The position numbers and the translations under genes were made by a program. Of a stretch of DNA of 64,000 bases, positions 31,235 through 44,440 are shown piece by piece (the first letter of the stretch is position 1; each line of letters begins with the position of its first letter). The DNA is from Oreohelix idahoensis (lineage: Eukaryota; Mollusca; Gastropoda; Stylommatophora; Oreohelicidae). Under the pieces are notes generated by a model. It saw only the letters and a program-made list of their open reading frames with translations, was not told the DNA's origin and made no database searches. The stretch spans positions 27,453-91,452 of the forward strand of contig JAMPIV010021227.1 of assembly GCA_024509875.1 (NCBI GenBank). Direction: 5' to 3'.

Positions 31235-34127
31235 TTATGAACACCTCTAGAAGCATGTAACACCTGTATGGAATGGACTATTTTGGTTACATAATTTTCC
31301 GTGAGGTAAATTATAATGTATTTTATGTTTCTTTACATGCATCGATCATGGGTAATGCATTTTATACTCAACTCTATACATCCTTGATGGAAAAAAGCCC
31401 TAGTTTTTCTATGAAATAGAAAAAAGTACATTCCATAGTTATTTAAATAAATGGAAAAGCCGATTTAAGAAGCTGATCTGTTCGTCCATGCTTACATGAA
31501 AATGTGTGAAGTAAAAAAATATTCAAAGGATACATATACTAGGGAAATCAGATACGTGAGAAAAGTTAAGATGTACTGAAAGGCTCACAATGGAAAAGAT
31601 AAAAGATACTACTTCATTCCCAATTTATGTGTTTTTTTTTCCCTTCAGAAATATCAAGCAGTGTTCTTTAGCTAAGACGTGACCCCTTCACTGCATGAAG
31701 ACATTTGTGTGTACCCTCGTGAAGATATATGTCGAACTGTTCATTAAGTTCTTATTGTAATCCTGTGATATATGCTTTCAACTGTCCAAATATAGACCAC
31801 GGACAGTTACTTGGATCAAGAAGAAGAACAAAATGACAGCATCGAGAAATGATGCAACAACCCTTTAATTTTACGCATCCAGCCATTGATGTAAGTGAAG
31901 GCTTCGCTTTACTTCGTAGTAGTGAGGAAACGTAAAATATTTGAAAAATATTTCAAATATGTCGTTAAGGCTTATGTTAAACTTGATGGCAACATATTTA
32001 ATTATATGAGATCAAATATTGCGAAACCAGTGAGAATAGTTTGTATTATTGATTAAAATTAGAACTCCGCCTAAGCTGGTCCCAAGCCCGTGCAGAAAAA
32101 TTAAGGAGGGATTCTGACTGACCTGAGTGCTTCATGCGTTTAAGGAAGTAGCGAGTAAAACCGTGAACCAGCCAGACGACATGCATGGAGGACGTAAGGC
32201 CGCAGCCCGTTAAACGTGCAAAGGTACAACAGGTCAATAATTTGTTTGTCTTAAAGGTAGATTACAAGAAACCACAGAGACAAAACCGGACTGACCTTAA
32301 AGGCGATGAACTGGCACAAATTACGATTCACACCTCTACACCCAGGGTAGAAGAGGAACGACTAAGTAAGTAAATATTAAAGTCAGTGTGTAAACTGTCA
32401 GAAGGAGCATGTCCTCTTAACAGGCGTGTCCAAATTTGGCAAATAACAGGGTGACCTCTAGATATAGGATGGATGGGTGTGAAAAAAAAATCGAAAAAAG
32501 GTAAATCGTCTTACGAGGACAAAAGACAAAGAAAATAGCTAACGTTACGGCCACAAGGCCTTCGTTAGGGAAAGGAAAGAAAGTGAAGGCTAGATAGGAC
32601 ACATAAGAACCTAAATAAATATACAAATAAAATCTAGGTACTTCCCTAAAGGCATTGAAGTCCTAACACTTTTGCTGCTTGCGAACAGACGAACGTGCCC
32701 GGAAAAGGAAATCAAATCCTCTAGATATAGAAGACGCGAGTCAATATACAAAAAAAAAAAAAAAAAAAAAAAGCGTGAAAGTATGGGGAATGGAGGCGTC
32801 TTAACCTCTCACCTTTACCCAGATTTAAATCAAGGGCTAAGGAAATTTTCATCGTAGACTAATCGGCGGAAGGCAAGGGGAATGCAACACATACATAATG
32901 TTAGGAAACAATTTACATTCATCTTTTATTAACATTGTAGCTTATACTACATTAAATTATAATAATCATAAAACACATTAAATTTTTTTTTTGAAATTCC
33001 ATATGATTTATGTACTTTTAAACCGGAAATTACAAACCTATTTGTGGCTGTGTTGTTATTTTGATCTCCCCTAATACTAATGCTGTTTGTTAATTATCTT
33101 CTTATTGATTATGCGCCTCTCTCAGACATTTTTTGTGGCTATGCATATGTAACTATATAACTAATGAATTATCTGTCTACAGTAGAACGACCTTTCAGGA
33201 GGTAATAGTGAACATTAAGGTACGCAAACTTCCGATTACTTCATTTTACCCAACTCAACGACCACTGAAGCGCACGTTCCATCAATAGAGTTCTGTGATC
33301 ACAGTTGATGGGCAACTTTACGAAGTAGGCTAATTAAAAACTAGTGGTTATGCTACATATTGCATTTCTTCTGTTTATTCTACGGTTTCTTAAATACCCT
33401 TTAAAAAATTATGGCCTGTTCTACATCGGAAATGCAAGAGGTAATAATATTACGAGAATAATTAAAATAGAGTACACTCTAATTAAAAAATCACTTACTA
33501 CTTTTGTATTTTTATATCTTCATTTGTGTCTGTTGAAAATACATGAACCAAATGTCAAACGGAGGAGCAATGGCGGTCAGTTGACTAATACAGTTTTTTT
33601 GTGGTTGGTTTGGCTTTTGGTTTTTAAGGACTATCTTCATTGCACACGGATAACTCCATCAAATCTCCGATCTTCTCCCTAAGATCACACAAGGAGGATC
33701 TCAGCACAGTGTACGAACTATATAGCACCGGCGAGAATCCCATTGTGTGTATATAGGAATCACACGTTCTATAAATATTTTTTCGTGGGTAGGTTTCTAA
33801 TTTTTAAATTTTGCCAGGGCAGCGGCCTGAAAGGACTACTCTTTACGAATTCCAACTGCCGTGAGATTTGTAACGTGCGCAACTTGCACACGGGGCCACA
33901 TTTTTTCCGCTCTTATCCGAGAAGGCTAGGCATCAGATCTCTGATTTTACAGGAGAGAACAAAAATTGCTGTCCGTGATGAACTCTTGAATTGAACAAGC
34001 CAGATCTCAAGTTGAGCTGTAACGTAATGTGACACAACAGTTTATTAACAAAATGCATTTAATTGTCTTTAGTTTGACATCTGTATCCTAAAGAGTAGTT
34101 GGATAAGAAAGGTAAAGGATCCCGTTA
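31235..34127. other. Intergenic, no recognised gene
   Basis: An A run lies at 32750-32772. The open frame 32185-32373 (plus) and its antisense partner 32046-32237 are short and unrecognised. I see no family motif in the frames at 33344-33682 or 33743-33994. Confidence 0.45.
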
Positions 34128-34262
34128 CACGCCCATTAAGGCATATTGGGAATATGGTGTTAGGCCCATATTTTCTTGACCATCGGCACACTAGGGGTGA
34201 TGTGGTCAGCATCACGCCGGCCGCCTTAACCTTCCCAGAAGTTGTTCTGGTACCCAGTTGGG
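34128..34262 (-). repeat. SINE conserved central domain
   Basis: Reverse orientation of the 29802 and 10920 copies: atggtgttaggccc, ttgaccatcggcacac, gtcagcatcacgccggccgc, then a block containing ccttaaccttcccag and ggtacccag. Confidence 0.7.
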
Positions 34263-34429
34263 GCTATTGGATAAGAGGGAAGACATAAAAATTTAAACCT
34301 ACACAGTAACTTTCCAATCGCCCTGTACATAGCTTGAGTAGTATCAGATTATACAAATGACTTAGTTTTAACAGCAGAAAGCGAAAGAGACACAAGCTAC
34401 CCATGATTATATTCAACATTACGAAAAAA

Positions 34430-36114
34430 AACTGCCTTCAATAGTGCCTATACCTTGTAGCAGTATGGCAGCTTGCGTACCCTAACAACTCCCAGAGTTA
34501 TGCCAGCAGGAGTTTTACTCCTGGCAGGTACTACCAAGCTGGACAGGTCTGCACGGGTAGGGATCAGACAAAAGCTGGTACCCTGGTCCTCCAGGTTGGA
34601 GGTTTTAGCACAAGGCCGACATCCCTAGATCAGGACTACTGGGACAAAAAGAAAAAAACACAGAAAAGATTTGAGATCAGAAATTGAAAGACTCCCTCAC
34701 GAGAAAACATTTCTATCTGATATAAAAAACATTATCAAACTGCCAAGAGCCAGGAAGAGACAGCAGTTCAAGATGTTGACCAGAAAATCAGTACAATTTC
34801 AACAGTATATATAGAATGCAGCACAACTTGCTTGGGATTCCATGAAAAAAATATACAAGATTGGATAACACCAGAAAAGTTTAAAACCATTGGGGTGAGA
34901 AAAGAAATCAAAAGAAAGAAAATAGAAGCAAAGTCCCCTGTACAGTCAGCTGAGCAAGGAAATAAAACGTCAAACCGGAGCTGACAAAAGAAAATTCATA
35001 CACAACTTTGCAAGTCAGACAGAAGAAGCGGCACTGAGAAATGAACAAAGCACGGTGTACAAAATAACAAAAGTTATCAGTGGGAAAATGGTGCACAAAC
35101 AACACTACACTAGTTAGATACAAGAACGGAAATCTCATCACCACAGAACAGGGGAAAAACAGCAAGATGGGCAGATCACTTTAGAGAAACACTAAATAAA
35201 GCACCCCCAGAGTCACGATGGAGCATTCGCGAGGCTAAAATTTTCTAGATATAAATACAGATTTTCCACATATGGAAGAAATCATCACAGCTATTAAAGG
35301 GCTGAAGAACGGAAAACCTCCAGGCCATGACAACCTAAATGCAGAGATATTTAAAACAGGTCCGGTATTAGCGGCAGAGCTATTAGAACTACTATCTGCA
35401 CAAACCTGGCAAAAAGAGACAACACCAGTGGAGTGGAACAAAGGAATAATTGTTAAATTGCCAAAGAAAGGTGACCTCACTGACTACAACAACTGGAGAG
35501 TAATTACTCTCCTATCAGGGCAGACTAATTATTCAAAGAATTTCAAGAGCACTGAGGAAGGAACAAGAAGGATTTAGAAGAAAAAAAAACCATGTGCAGA
35601 TCATATATTCACCCTCGGGAACATAACAGAGCAGCGTTCAGAATGGCAGAGGCATCTGTATATAAATTTTGTTGACTTTGAAAAAGGTATTTGACAGAAT
35701 ACACAGGGACAGCCTATAGCAAATACTGAGGGCTTATGGAATCCTTAAATGCATGATCTCCGTCATTAAAAGCCTGTATGCTTATTTCGTGTGCAGTGTT
35801 GGGCAGAGCAACCTAACTTTTGAGGTGAATACAGGAGTGCAGCAGAGATTCCCCTTATCAACCACTCTGTTTTAAACTGTCATAGACTAGGTGATGCGCC
35901 AGACAACAGCAGATGCCCCTAGAGGAATAAGATGGACAGCATTCTCTACAGTGGAGGATCTAGAATACGCAGATTGCATCGCACTATTCTCACACACAGA
36001 TCAATACATCCAAGAAAAAACAGACAGACCGAATAAACATAGCCAACAGGTGGGACTATACATTAATCTGGGACCCAAAGATGCAGCAATAGTGAATGCA
36101 GTCAGCCACCCATA
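34430..36114 (+). pseudogene. RTE-like LINE remnant, RT region
   Basis: The copy opens with a 5' untranslated-like stretch (34490-34640, ccagcaggagttttactcct, then a stretch containing ctggtccaccagg-like words). Broken frames follow: a pre-RT region (RKFIHNFASQTEEAALRNEQ near 34990). The start of RT follows (ITAIKGLKNGKPPGHDNLNAEIF, 35282-35350, and GDLTDYNNWRVITLLSG). Then come FVDFEKxFDR-like, GVQQRFPLSTTLF and EYADCIALFSHTDQ. The catalytic YADD reads YADC, and multiple stops are present. The endonuclease is absent. An inserted block follows at 36115. Non-functional. Confidence 0.82.
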
Positions 36115-36385
36115 GCTTGACTGCTTGCATCAGGACCAGCGAACCAGAGCTGGTCAATACCGTACTCCACCTCCACGTGGTGGTCCTGGAAACAGTCTGC
36201 AGCAGTGCAGTCTGGCTGAGCGAGTACGGATCGCAGAGGGAAGGCAAACCCGGTCCCAAATAATGCCGTGCTGAAGTCGGATGTGTCGACCGAAAGGTGC
36301 AGATATCACAGCTACGGCGTAAACAGACACAACGCAACCACCGTCCTTTTCAGGGCGAACGAGGAAGAAGGAAGAAGAAGAATAC
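36115..36385 (+). repeat. Insertion inside the LINE remnant
   Basis: About 270 bp with higher GC content interrupts the LINE frames and ends in a gaagaaggaagaagaagaa tract. The LINE resumes just after it (VMTLNVRNPTPIKV...). The purine tail suggests a 5'-truncated retroelement 3' end. Confidence 0.55.
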
Positions 36386-37125
36386 TCTCAAGAAGATAGA
36401 AGTCATGACATTAAATGTAAGAAATCCTACACCCATTAAAGTAAGGGACCAAGAACCAAAACATACAAACACTTTTACATACTTATGAAGCATAATCACA
36501 TCAGATGGTGGAACAAGCAAAGACATCAGTAGCTGAATGAATAAATCCAGAATAGCCTTCACCAACAACATCTGGAAATCGTCCCAGTACAGGACAAACA
36601 CTAAATTTAAAATACTTGATAGGCCACGTAATTTCTGTACTTATGTACGCTGCAGAATGTCGGAGAGTAACAGAAGAGGAAATGTCCAAATTTTCCTCTT
36701 TACACACAACCTGCCTAACACCATCACCAACCATGAACTGCTAACTCGGAGCCACCAAGTAGACATGCGTACCATCATAGCGGGTAGACGCTGGAGTTGG
36801 GTTAGCCATATCCTCGGAAGAGACCTTGACACCATCACCAGAACTGCCATGCTATGGACTTCAGAAGGAAAGCGAAAGCAAGGACGGCTAAAAGCCACCT
36901 GGCGGAGAACTGTGGAAGCGGAGATGCTGAGCATGAACCAGACCAGGGGCACCACAAGAAAGATGGCTGTTGATCGAGCAAAGTGGAGACAATTTGTTGC
37001 TGCTGGTCTACAAGACGCCACAAGACGTGATGGTCACTGATTGCTTTGTCAGTTGGAGACAGTTTGTTGCTGCCCTAGAAGACGCCACAAGACGTGATGG
37101 TCACTGATTGCTTTGTCAGTCAGTG
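36386..37125 (+). pseudogene. RTE-like LINE remnant, C-terminal region
   Basis: The copy continues with NTFTYL*SIITSDGGTSKDISS, then NKSRIAFTNNIWKSSQ. After a gap comes the standard LINE tail: RTIIAGRRWSWVSHILGRD, then EGKRKQGRLKATWRRTVEAE, then AVDRAKWRQFVAAGLQDATR. A segment of about 65 bp (gagacaatttgttgctg to gattgctttgtcagt) is duplicated in tandem at 36984-37119. Frameshifts and stops are frequent. Confidence 0.82.
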
Positions 37126-37739
37126 GCAAAGGACCAAAGAAAAGTAGACGAAAAAAAAATAAAATTGATTGAGATCTAACCTGTTGGAAGTCAGATACAA
37201 TGGTTATAGCAAGAGTAAGACAAAAACGTAACATATTTCTGAAATAAAAAAAGAAACCAGAGGAACAAGCAAAGGTATCAATCTGCCTTGAATGTGAGAT
37301 ATGTTTACAAATGTAGAGTAAAATCAAGCCAGGAATCGGGAATTTAAATTCTGATTATCATAAAATTGTAACAAATATTTTTTTTACAAAATAATTTTAA
37401 AAAATACATTAAAAAAAAAAAGAAAATAAATGCAGGTAATTAAGTTTTAAAATTCTACATAGGTCATGTTGTAAGTGGTGACTAAGGTGAGGTTGTGCTT
37501 GGGACTGATAACCTCATTGTGTAAAACACATTGCTACAGAAGTTACCGCTGCAGGAGCACGGGGGCTTTGAAATAGGTGTCCTGCAAGAGGGTCAACTGG
37601 TGACTTCATTCTCCGTAAAGAGTGAAAATGAATAAAAGTAAGGTATATATTATGTGAGTTATATTTATTATTGTATACATTTAAAGCATGTCCAATAAGC
37701 AAATAATGAAAGGAAATTCTGTACAGAGCGTTACATCCA

Positions 37740-37970
37740 TCATCATAACCCTTTAGCTCCCCAAGGAGCATAGGCCTTCAACAAACACACGCCAAGTCCT
37801 CCTGTCACGTGCCATCATCTCAAGTTCTTTCCACGTAAGAGCGTTACAACAGGAGGCAATCTTATTATCTGATGTAGACCACATCGGACAAATGTGTGTG
37901 GCCCTTTTCGATTGTGACTCTTTGGAAGAGGGGCTAGCCCGCATGGATCATGACTCCCACATGTCAGCCT
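37740..37970 (-). pseudogene. LINE 3' end fragment
   Basis: On the minus strand TWKELEMMARDRRTWRVFVEGLCSLGS and a stop are followed by ggagctaaagggttatgatg, which is the pattern of RTE-like LINE C-termini and 3' tails. Only the last 30 or so codons are convincing. Confidence 0.65.
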
Positions 37971-38254
37971 CCTGTTGTGCTGTTTTTGCCAAATAATCGA
38001 AAGAAGAAAAGACAGACTGATTGTAATGAAGGAAGGCACGGATACTTTTGATGGTCAGAAGATCAAGCAAGCGAATTCTCAGCGAAACTGAAGAGATTAT
38101 GGCTATAAAAAAGCAGAAGATTAACAAAGAAAACAAAGAACATTAAGCACAATTATACCAGCAATTAACTAGCGCTGCCAAGCCATCAGCTCTACAAGAC
38201 AAAAAGAAAGCGTTAACGAAGATGTTTATAATGATGTTGAAAATAATATTTATG

Positions 38255-38412
38255 AAGAAAAGAAGGAAGAAGAAGAAGAAAAAAAGATATGAAAAAAAGT
38301 ATAGTGAAGAATAAAAACCCAAGGAGATGAAGAGATGCAAGTAAAAACATTGAAAGAGAACAAAACAAAAAAAAAAAAAACAAAAAAAAAACAAAAAAAA
38401 AACAAAACAAAG
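38255..38412 (+). repeat. A-rich simple sequence
   Basis: A gaagaagaagaaaaaaag-type stretch followed by (A)nC runs. The Phe-rich minus-strand frames here are artefacts. Confidence 0.85.
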
Positions 38413-38854
38413 AAGGCAGTAGTCTAGTTAATATCCTTCATGTTTTAGATCAAAAGCAAGGAAGATCAAAATCATCTTAGCAATAATTATTGAAGAACTC
38501 AAAAGTTCATAATGGACATCATCACCACTAGGGATAAAAATTCGTTCCTATTGTTTCCTAAAATAGATGACAATCTTTAGAACAAGTTATGATTAATCCC
38601 TGGTGTCAGGTCGCCATGGCACCTTGTTTTTTTTTTTTAGACAGTAATTATTTTTGCTTTTCCTCGCACTTTTCTTTTTTTTTTTTGAAAATCCTGACAC
38701 TTTATGACAGCTTCACAAATCCAGGAAATCCCGGTAACGGCTCTGACGTAAGCATTTGAAGATGATCGTTAAATAATGTATGGTAATAAAAAGTTAAGGT
38801 AGTCTCAAAGCAATTACTGACGTAGGGGAGTGGGGTTTTAGAGATTTCACAATA

Positions 38855-39055
38855 CTAGATCTAGCTTTGTGAGGTTAGGTAACCAGTTCCCTTCCTCGCT
38901 GCCGTTGCCTTTCCTAACCCACGGGAAAAGTGAGGTATCCATTTACAGCTGGGTGGACTGGGACGTAACGCTACCAAGTTTCGATACCGGAGCCCGGTAA
39001 CTTTGCCCCCGAGACGGGATAGCTCTAACCGCATAACCAATCGGACATTTTTTAA
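38855..39055 (-). repeat. tRNA-derived SINE
   Basis: On the minus strand a tRNA-like head shows an A-box-like tggttatgcggttagagc and a B-box-like ggtatcgaaac at RNA polymerase III spacing. A body with cccagtccacccagctgtaa, atggatacc and ggaaaggcaacgg follows, recalling the SINE central domain seen elsewhere in the window. The anticodon arm is degenerate, so this is not a tRNA gene. Confidence 0.65.
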
Positions 39056-39089
39056 ATAATGCAAACGATATAATTAGCTTGTGCACTGA

Positions 39090-39680
39090 GTACGACAGGG
39101 GTGTTTCTTGTCATCATTTATCTTTTTACTGGCTATAGATTGGGGTATAAAAGCATCGACTTCAACCAACAGCATTGGAATCCAATTGACGCTGACTCAA
39201 CCGCTTGATGATCTAGATTATGCCGACCTGGCTCTTCTGTCTGATAACCGTTATCGATGCAAGACTAAATGAAAATACTTGAGAGGTCGCAGCTAGTGGG
39301 TCTGAAAATGCGCAGACAAAGACAACGTTAATGAGAGTAAAGGCAGGAAACGATAACAAATGTTTCGCTTAAAGAAATACTCCTACAAGTTTATTCTTGG
39401 CAGTTGATGGGGCAGACACTGATATTAAAATAGAATACAAAAGGCACGGGGAGCTTTCATTGCATAAGGAAATAAAGGAGATAAAGATAAATCATTGTCC
39501 ATCATTAAAATCAGAATCTTCAAATGTCAAGTCAGTCCAACTGTATGGCTCTGACACAGAGAAAACAACAACCAAAAAGCTAACAAACTTTCATAAATGG
39601 GTGCTTACGTACGATGGAAGGATTAAAATGGTATGACGATCATTAACGTGTAACTGATGGCAAGAACCAGACAAATGCCA
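39090..39680 (+). pseudogene. LINE reverse transcriptase fragment
   Basis: The frames give GCFLSSFIFLLAIDWGIKAS, then LDDLDYADLALLSDN, then (after shifts) SNVKSVQLYGSDTEKTTTKK and a LINE-like linker. This matches the RT active-site region and downstream part of RTE-like elements. The catalytic ADD has lost an Asp (YADL) by deletion. Truncated at both ends. Confidence 0.78.
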
Positions 39681-39764
39681 GTTAAACATGAGATGAGAAT
39701 AGACTCTGGCGATGGATAGAACGCGCAGTGAGGAAACCTATTGATAGTATTACAAAGCAGTCCT

Positions 39765-39835
39765 TGTTCTGGATGTCACGGGTTCCTCCCCTTGCTATGC
39801 AGCAGTGGTCCAATAGTGGCCAAAACTAGAGTATC
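39765..39835 (-). repeat. Dispersed repeat (ttggaccactactgca family), inverted fragment
   Basis: Reverse complement of the gttttggtcactgttggacc block at 26955-27005. Confidence 0.55.
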
Positions 39836-39879
39836 TAATGTGGGTCTTTTAAAATGTGTCTACTGTGATGAAATCAGTT

Positions 39880-40860
39880 GTGCCACTTTTTATAATTTCA
39901 TTCTCTCCGGCAGAATCAATTCATGTCTTCATTTTCCTCACTTATCGTCCTTTAATTTGGCCATATTTTATGACCTCCAATTTTTGCCTAGCCGCCCTTT
40001 AGACTTGATTACGTTTCGCAAGGTGAATCGTAATAATACCAGGCTAATTAGACAGGTCAGCGGATAATACATTTATCACTTAGTCGTCCAGCCACCTTTG
40101 ATGCAGACAGCAAACGTGAAGAGGAATAGCGACTTTGAAGTAATTCGTTCCGGGGCCAGCGACAAACAGGCAAGTGACCACCTGGGTTCGCGGTCTGTCT
40201 TTCGGAAGAAGAATCCGTCTGAGGTGTACGCCAACACAGCTGATAATATGTAATCGTTTTCTGCTGGACCGTCTCTGTGTCCGATTGGTGCAGATAACCT
40301 GTCAGAGGAGATAATATGGGCGAAAGGTATTAGCCATGGAAATTAGTTCACCGATGTGAGTTTATGAGTTTGCATAAAAGTTCAATCGGAAATATTACAT
40401 CATTTATGGAAGAGGTCACGCGTTTAAATTTTAAAAGTGATAATTTAAAACACGCGGGAGATAGAAATGCTTTAACACCCAGACCCACATAGTTCTAAAG
40501 AGCTTACTATTAGATGTTAATTTGAGAGCTTGGAATAGACTTTGACTTTTATTCGCATGTTGGTCTAAAAGTACAATCTGGGACCTGAACTGAGAAATGG
40601 AAATACAATCTAGCACAATCGGAGACACAAATCAGACTGTATCGCAACGTCAAATTAGCAACTCCCAAGAGCCAGAGAAAAGGATCGGACAAAAGATTAC
40701 AAAAATTATAAGTGACAGATCAAAAGTATTTGTTCAACTTTGAAACTTAACAGTAAACCCGCAATTTTAAATACAAAGGACTGGAGACCTAAGGAAATCA
40801 GATCACAAGCCATAAGAGGAAAAATAAAATTACCCAGAGACAAGTGATTGTTGGTGTTAG
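39880..40860 (+). repeat. Diverged dispersed repeat, second copy of 24360-25420
   Basis: See the first copy for the shared words. The two copies differ by many substitutions and indels. Confidence 0.6.
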
Positions 40861-40867
40861 ATAGGTT

Positions 40868-41705
40868 TGAAAGTTGTTTATGGTCCCGTCTGAGTAGCGT
40901 GGATGGTGATAAGTACGTGAGAAATAAAGGTGTGAGTATAGGTTTTCACGAGTGAATAATTTAAGGAGAAGATCTTTCTCTGGAATGAGAAGTTTCTCTA
41001 GTCCAACCTATCTATACGACTATCTTTTAGTACAAGACCATCTTACCATCCATATACACGTAAATATAAGTTTAACTACACAACACGCACGCACGCACGC
41101 ACGCACGCACACACACACCACACACACACAGAATATGTGACTACAAGACACACACAACAAACGTGAAAAACTATGGTAAATTGGGTATGGGTCTAACCAA
41201 CACACGAAAATAAGTTCTTTTGTTGTTTATTATCATTAAACTTGACAACACCAAACATCTAAAGAGATCAAAATAAATCAGAATTACATACACAGAAAAT
41301 TAACAAATACGTGTGCCCTCCCCCTTATATGAGAAAAATAACCCAACAAGTTAATAACCCCAAAGGTCAAAGGGTAGCACAATGTTATTTTCTTAGCAGC
41401 ATAGAACAGTAAAAGAAAAGAACAAGTTTCCTACTAAAGCTATCCAGTAAATAAACAATATTTAAAGCAGAATCCAGATAATACAATTTTCCTGTAACAA
41501 AGAAAATATTCACTCTCTCGGACATACGTTGGGTCCTCTCACTCACTCTTCTTACACTACTCTTGGTGAAAAAATATCTTGGACATACAATTCTGCCTGA
41601 ATATATAATTTCTCAGTGTTTTTATCTTTCAAATTGGCCCCAGTCCCTCCTCTAATAATTTAAATTTTATAGGGGGACGCCTAATATGGTGGTTGATTCC
41701 TAGAT
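40868..41705 (-). repeat. Diverged dispersed repeat, inverted copy of 20930-21715
   Basis: This runs as the reverse complement of the 21-kb copy. It gained an ACGC/CA microsatellite at about 41083-41132, absent at the matching place in the other copy. Confidence 0.6.
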
Positions 41706-41709
41706 AGAC

Positions 41710-44135
41710 AAATGTCCCCTCGAACATACTGGTTGCTTAATGTAGAAAAAACACAGAGACAGTTAATCTTGAAAAAAACTCATAGATTCACAGTAAACAG
41801 CAGAAACACTCGCAGATAGGGAAACACTGGTTGCTAAAAACTGTTTATTTATGATGGTGATGGTAAATCATGTCGGCTGGCTCTGGGGGTGAGTGCTGAT
41901 TTGTGAAACAACAGCGTAACATTTTCGCTAGATGAGATAAATCCTGCTGATACGACTGTCCAAAAGTCATAATAGTAAATGTTAAGCTGTGGTGTTTATC
42001 CAGCACAGTCTGGCTTATTAAATCACTGCGCAATAAACAATATTTATCTGGGTGTTTATAAAGTTCCAGTATCAAAAACTTTCTACTAGATTAAATGTTT
42101 ACTGTGCGTGTCCCCTCTTTGGCCAATCCTGTTTCACACAACTGACACTTGGGGACGTGGAAATCCCAAGAGACTCGAAGGGACCACCATTAAAACATTC
42201 AAATCAGAAAAAAATGGTCGCAAATAAAAAACCGGCAGTGTTAGACGCCCTTCGATCAATCTGTTCTTGCTTAAGAATACACCAGAATTCAAAAACATTA
42301 TATGACAAAAAAAGACCTACTAATATAATAAACCGAAACAGATCCAACAAATATAGTCTGCACACAACGGAAGGAGTACCAGGAACAATCTCTATAGCTC
42401 CACTCGTTCAGATGATCCTGAATTAAAGTTAAAATGGCACACGGTGTCTCTAGCCTACTTCCTAATCCGGCGTCAGCTATCTCGCTACAGCGCGTCTCTC
42501 TAGGTCAAGATGAAGCGTTTATATATCGTGCCGTCCAAGCCCGCACGGCATAAGAAGCACCCCCCCGCTCCTATAGCTGCACTCACCGTCAAACAGATCA
42601 GCCGTACAAGTGTCAATTATTAGATTTGCAAATTATCCATACAAGACGCGACTACTTAACATAATTATCACCCTGTCCATTAAATAAGATCCAAATAGAT
42701 TGTCCGGCGTCCTGGTGGTGTCGTCGTATGGGTCACTTATAGAAAAATAACAGTGCACTTACACAGAAAAATACACAAAATGGAAGATATAATTCAGAAT
42801 TCTATTACTGTCACATTACATCGAGTCCGGCACATGGTCTGTATTCTAATTAAGTCAGTCAACTAAACGGTCCTCCTTCTTGTGTGAATAGAGCTGGCAT
42901 GTGTAAATTTATTCATTAAACCTGAACAACTGCAAGCCAAAACATAATAGCTATGCGATTCTATGATTTGGGTTCGGCTGTAACTGTCTTTAAAACTTAG
43001 CCTATATCTTCAGTCTCCGAATTATAAATGCGGTAAACTTTAAACACCTTATAACACGATTCTTAACTCACAAAATTCAAAATTCACACACCAGAAAATC
43101 AGAATGAAAGATCCCCAGAAACGAAGACTTATCTACCCACACCTTTCGACAATGAGGTTCCTAACACCTACGTGTTTAGACTATCCCAAAAAAATTCTGA
43201 GCCGACAACTGAATAACTGATTTTGAGGGAAGAAACTAATAAGTATTTGCGAGAGGTTATCAAACTACAATCCTGGATCTACTCACTTCTCCAGACGCGG
43301 ATGGCCTCTGATCACATATATCTTACTACGACATTATTAGCATTGCGGAGAAGATCAGAAACCTAAATTCCCCAAGATAAAAGGTTTTCACAGTCGCTCT
43401 GTCCTAATACGACGGGGACGATGCCTAACTAATCGAGCATATAGAGAGACTATAAAACCGTCGTTAACGGGTTACCAGATCTTCAGATTTCGACACCGCT
43501 ACTGGAGATCACAGAGACCTTTTATCTCTCCCTGTATGTACTAAACACCATATTCGTTACCACTTCTCCGGGGAAAAAATCTATTTTATGCCCGAGCGAA
43601 CTCACTCATAACAAGCGAGGTGCCTTAGTCTCTTTATTCGCACCCGTGGCGCCCTGTACACTCCAGATATTCCTGATTGAATCTCGCAACAGCACATCAG
43701 CTCGCCGTGAGCAAACTCAGGTAAACAAACCCGATTCGCTCCCTGTTTATTAACTGGCAGGTCCCACCCCCCCCCCCCCCTCCCCGCGACAGTGTTGAAA
43801 AACCTCTAGTTTGTTTACGTCCTCAAGATAAAAGAGGCCTGGATTAAAAATGAGTAGACACAGCAAAAAAAATGAATCTTCTGACTTTTTTATACACTAA
43901 AGCGAATCATTTGCGAACGCTCAACAGGACTTACAGGGCCTGTCAAGAAAGTACTAGTACATGCTTACTTATGATTTCCAATTTATACGTCACACCGGTC
44001 GCGAATCGAAGCAATCCTAATCTCAAGATTAATGTGTGCCCATTTCTTTAACAGTGCCACTAATAATCTAAAAATAGTGAATTGTATAAGACATGATCTG
44101 CGTTACTTAGCTAAATTGAGCTGCTAATACCAGAC
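41710..44135. other. Intergenic, no recognised gene
   Basis: AT-rich sequence. A C run lies at about 43768-43781. The open frame 42052-42426 lacks any family motif that I can name. No RNA gene seen. Confidence 0.4.
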
Positions 44136-44139
44136 ATAG

Positions 44140-44440
44140 GAGGCTGGCAAACCTCAACATAATGAAAATAGTATATTCATAAACCTCTACTGCATGGCGC
44201 GCGCGGTGGTTGCTTCTTGCTAGCTATTCTTACACGAAAAACCCGCAGGCAGAGGTGAACAAAGACCTTCATAAAATTAAGCAGTGAATCTAAGCATGAT
44301 GCTCTCTACATCACAATATGCCTGAACGAGTTTAGGCGTCTGATTTTGTGAGATCATATGTAACCTTGTTAACTTTTTAATACCAGGCAAGCCCTATTGC
44401 CCCTTGCGCTGTCCCAGAAATGAATTCTTCCACCAATTTA
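44140..44440 (+). repeat. Dispersed repeat (aggctggcaac family), copy 3
   Basis: Matches 25734-25830 (aggctggcaaacctcaacat, then aaacctctactgca) and continues to a caggcaagccct stretch comparable with 25950. Confidence 0.55.

Noticed and set aside
32185..32373. Possible small protein gene
   Set aside because: Only 62 codons, no recognised motif, no splice or promoter signals seen.
38978..39050. A functional tRNA gene
   Set aside because: The A and B boxes are approximate and the acceptor and anticodon stems do not pair. It fits a SINE head.
43765..43785. The C run as a regulatory element
   Set aside because: A simple homopolymer without conserved context.
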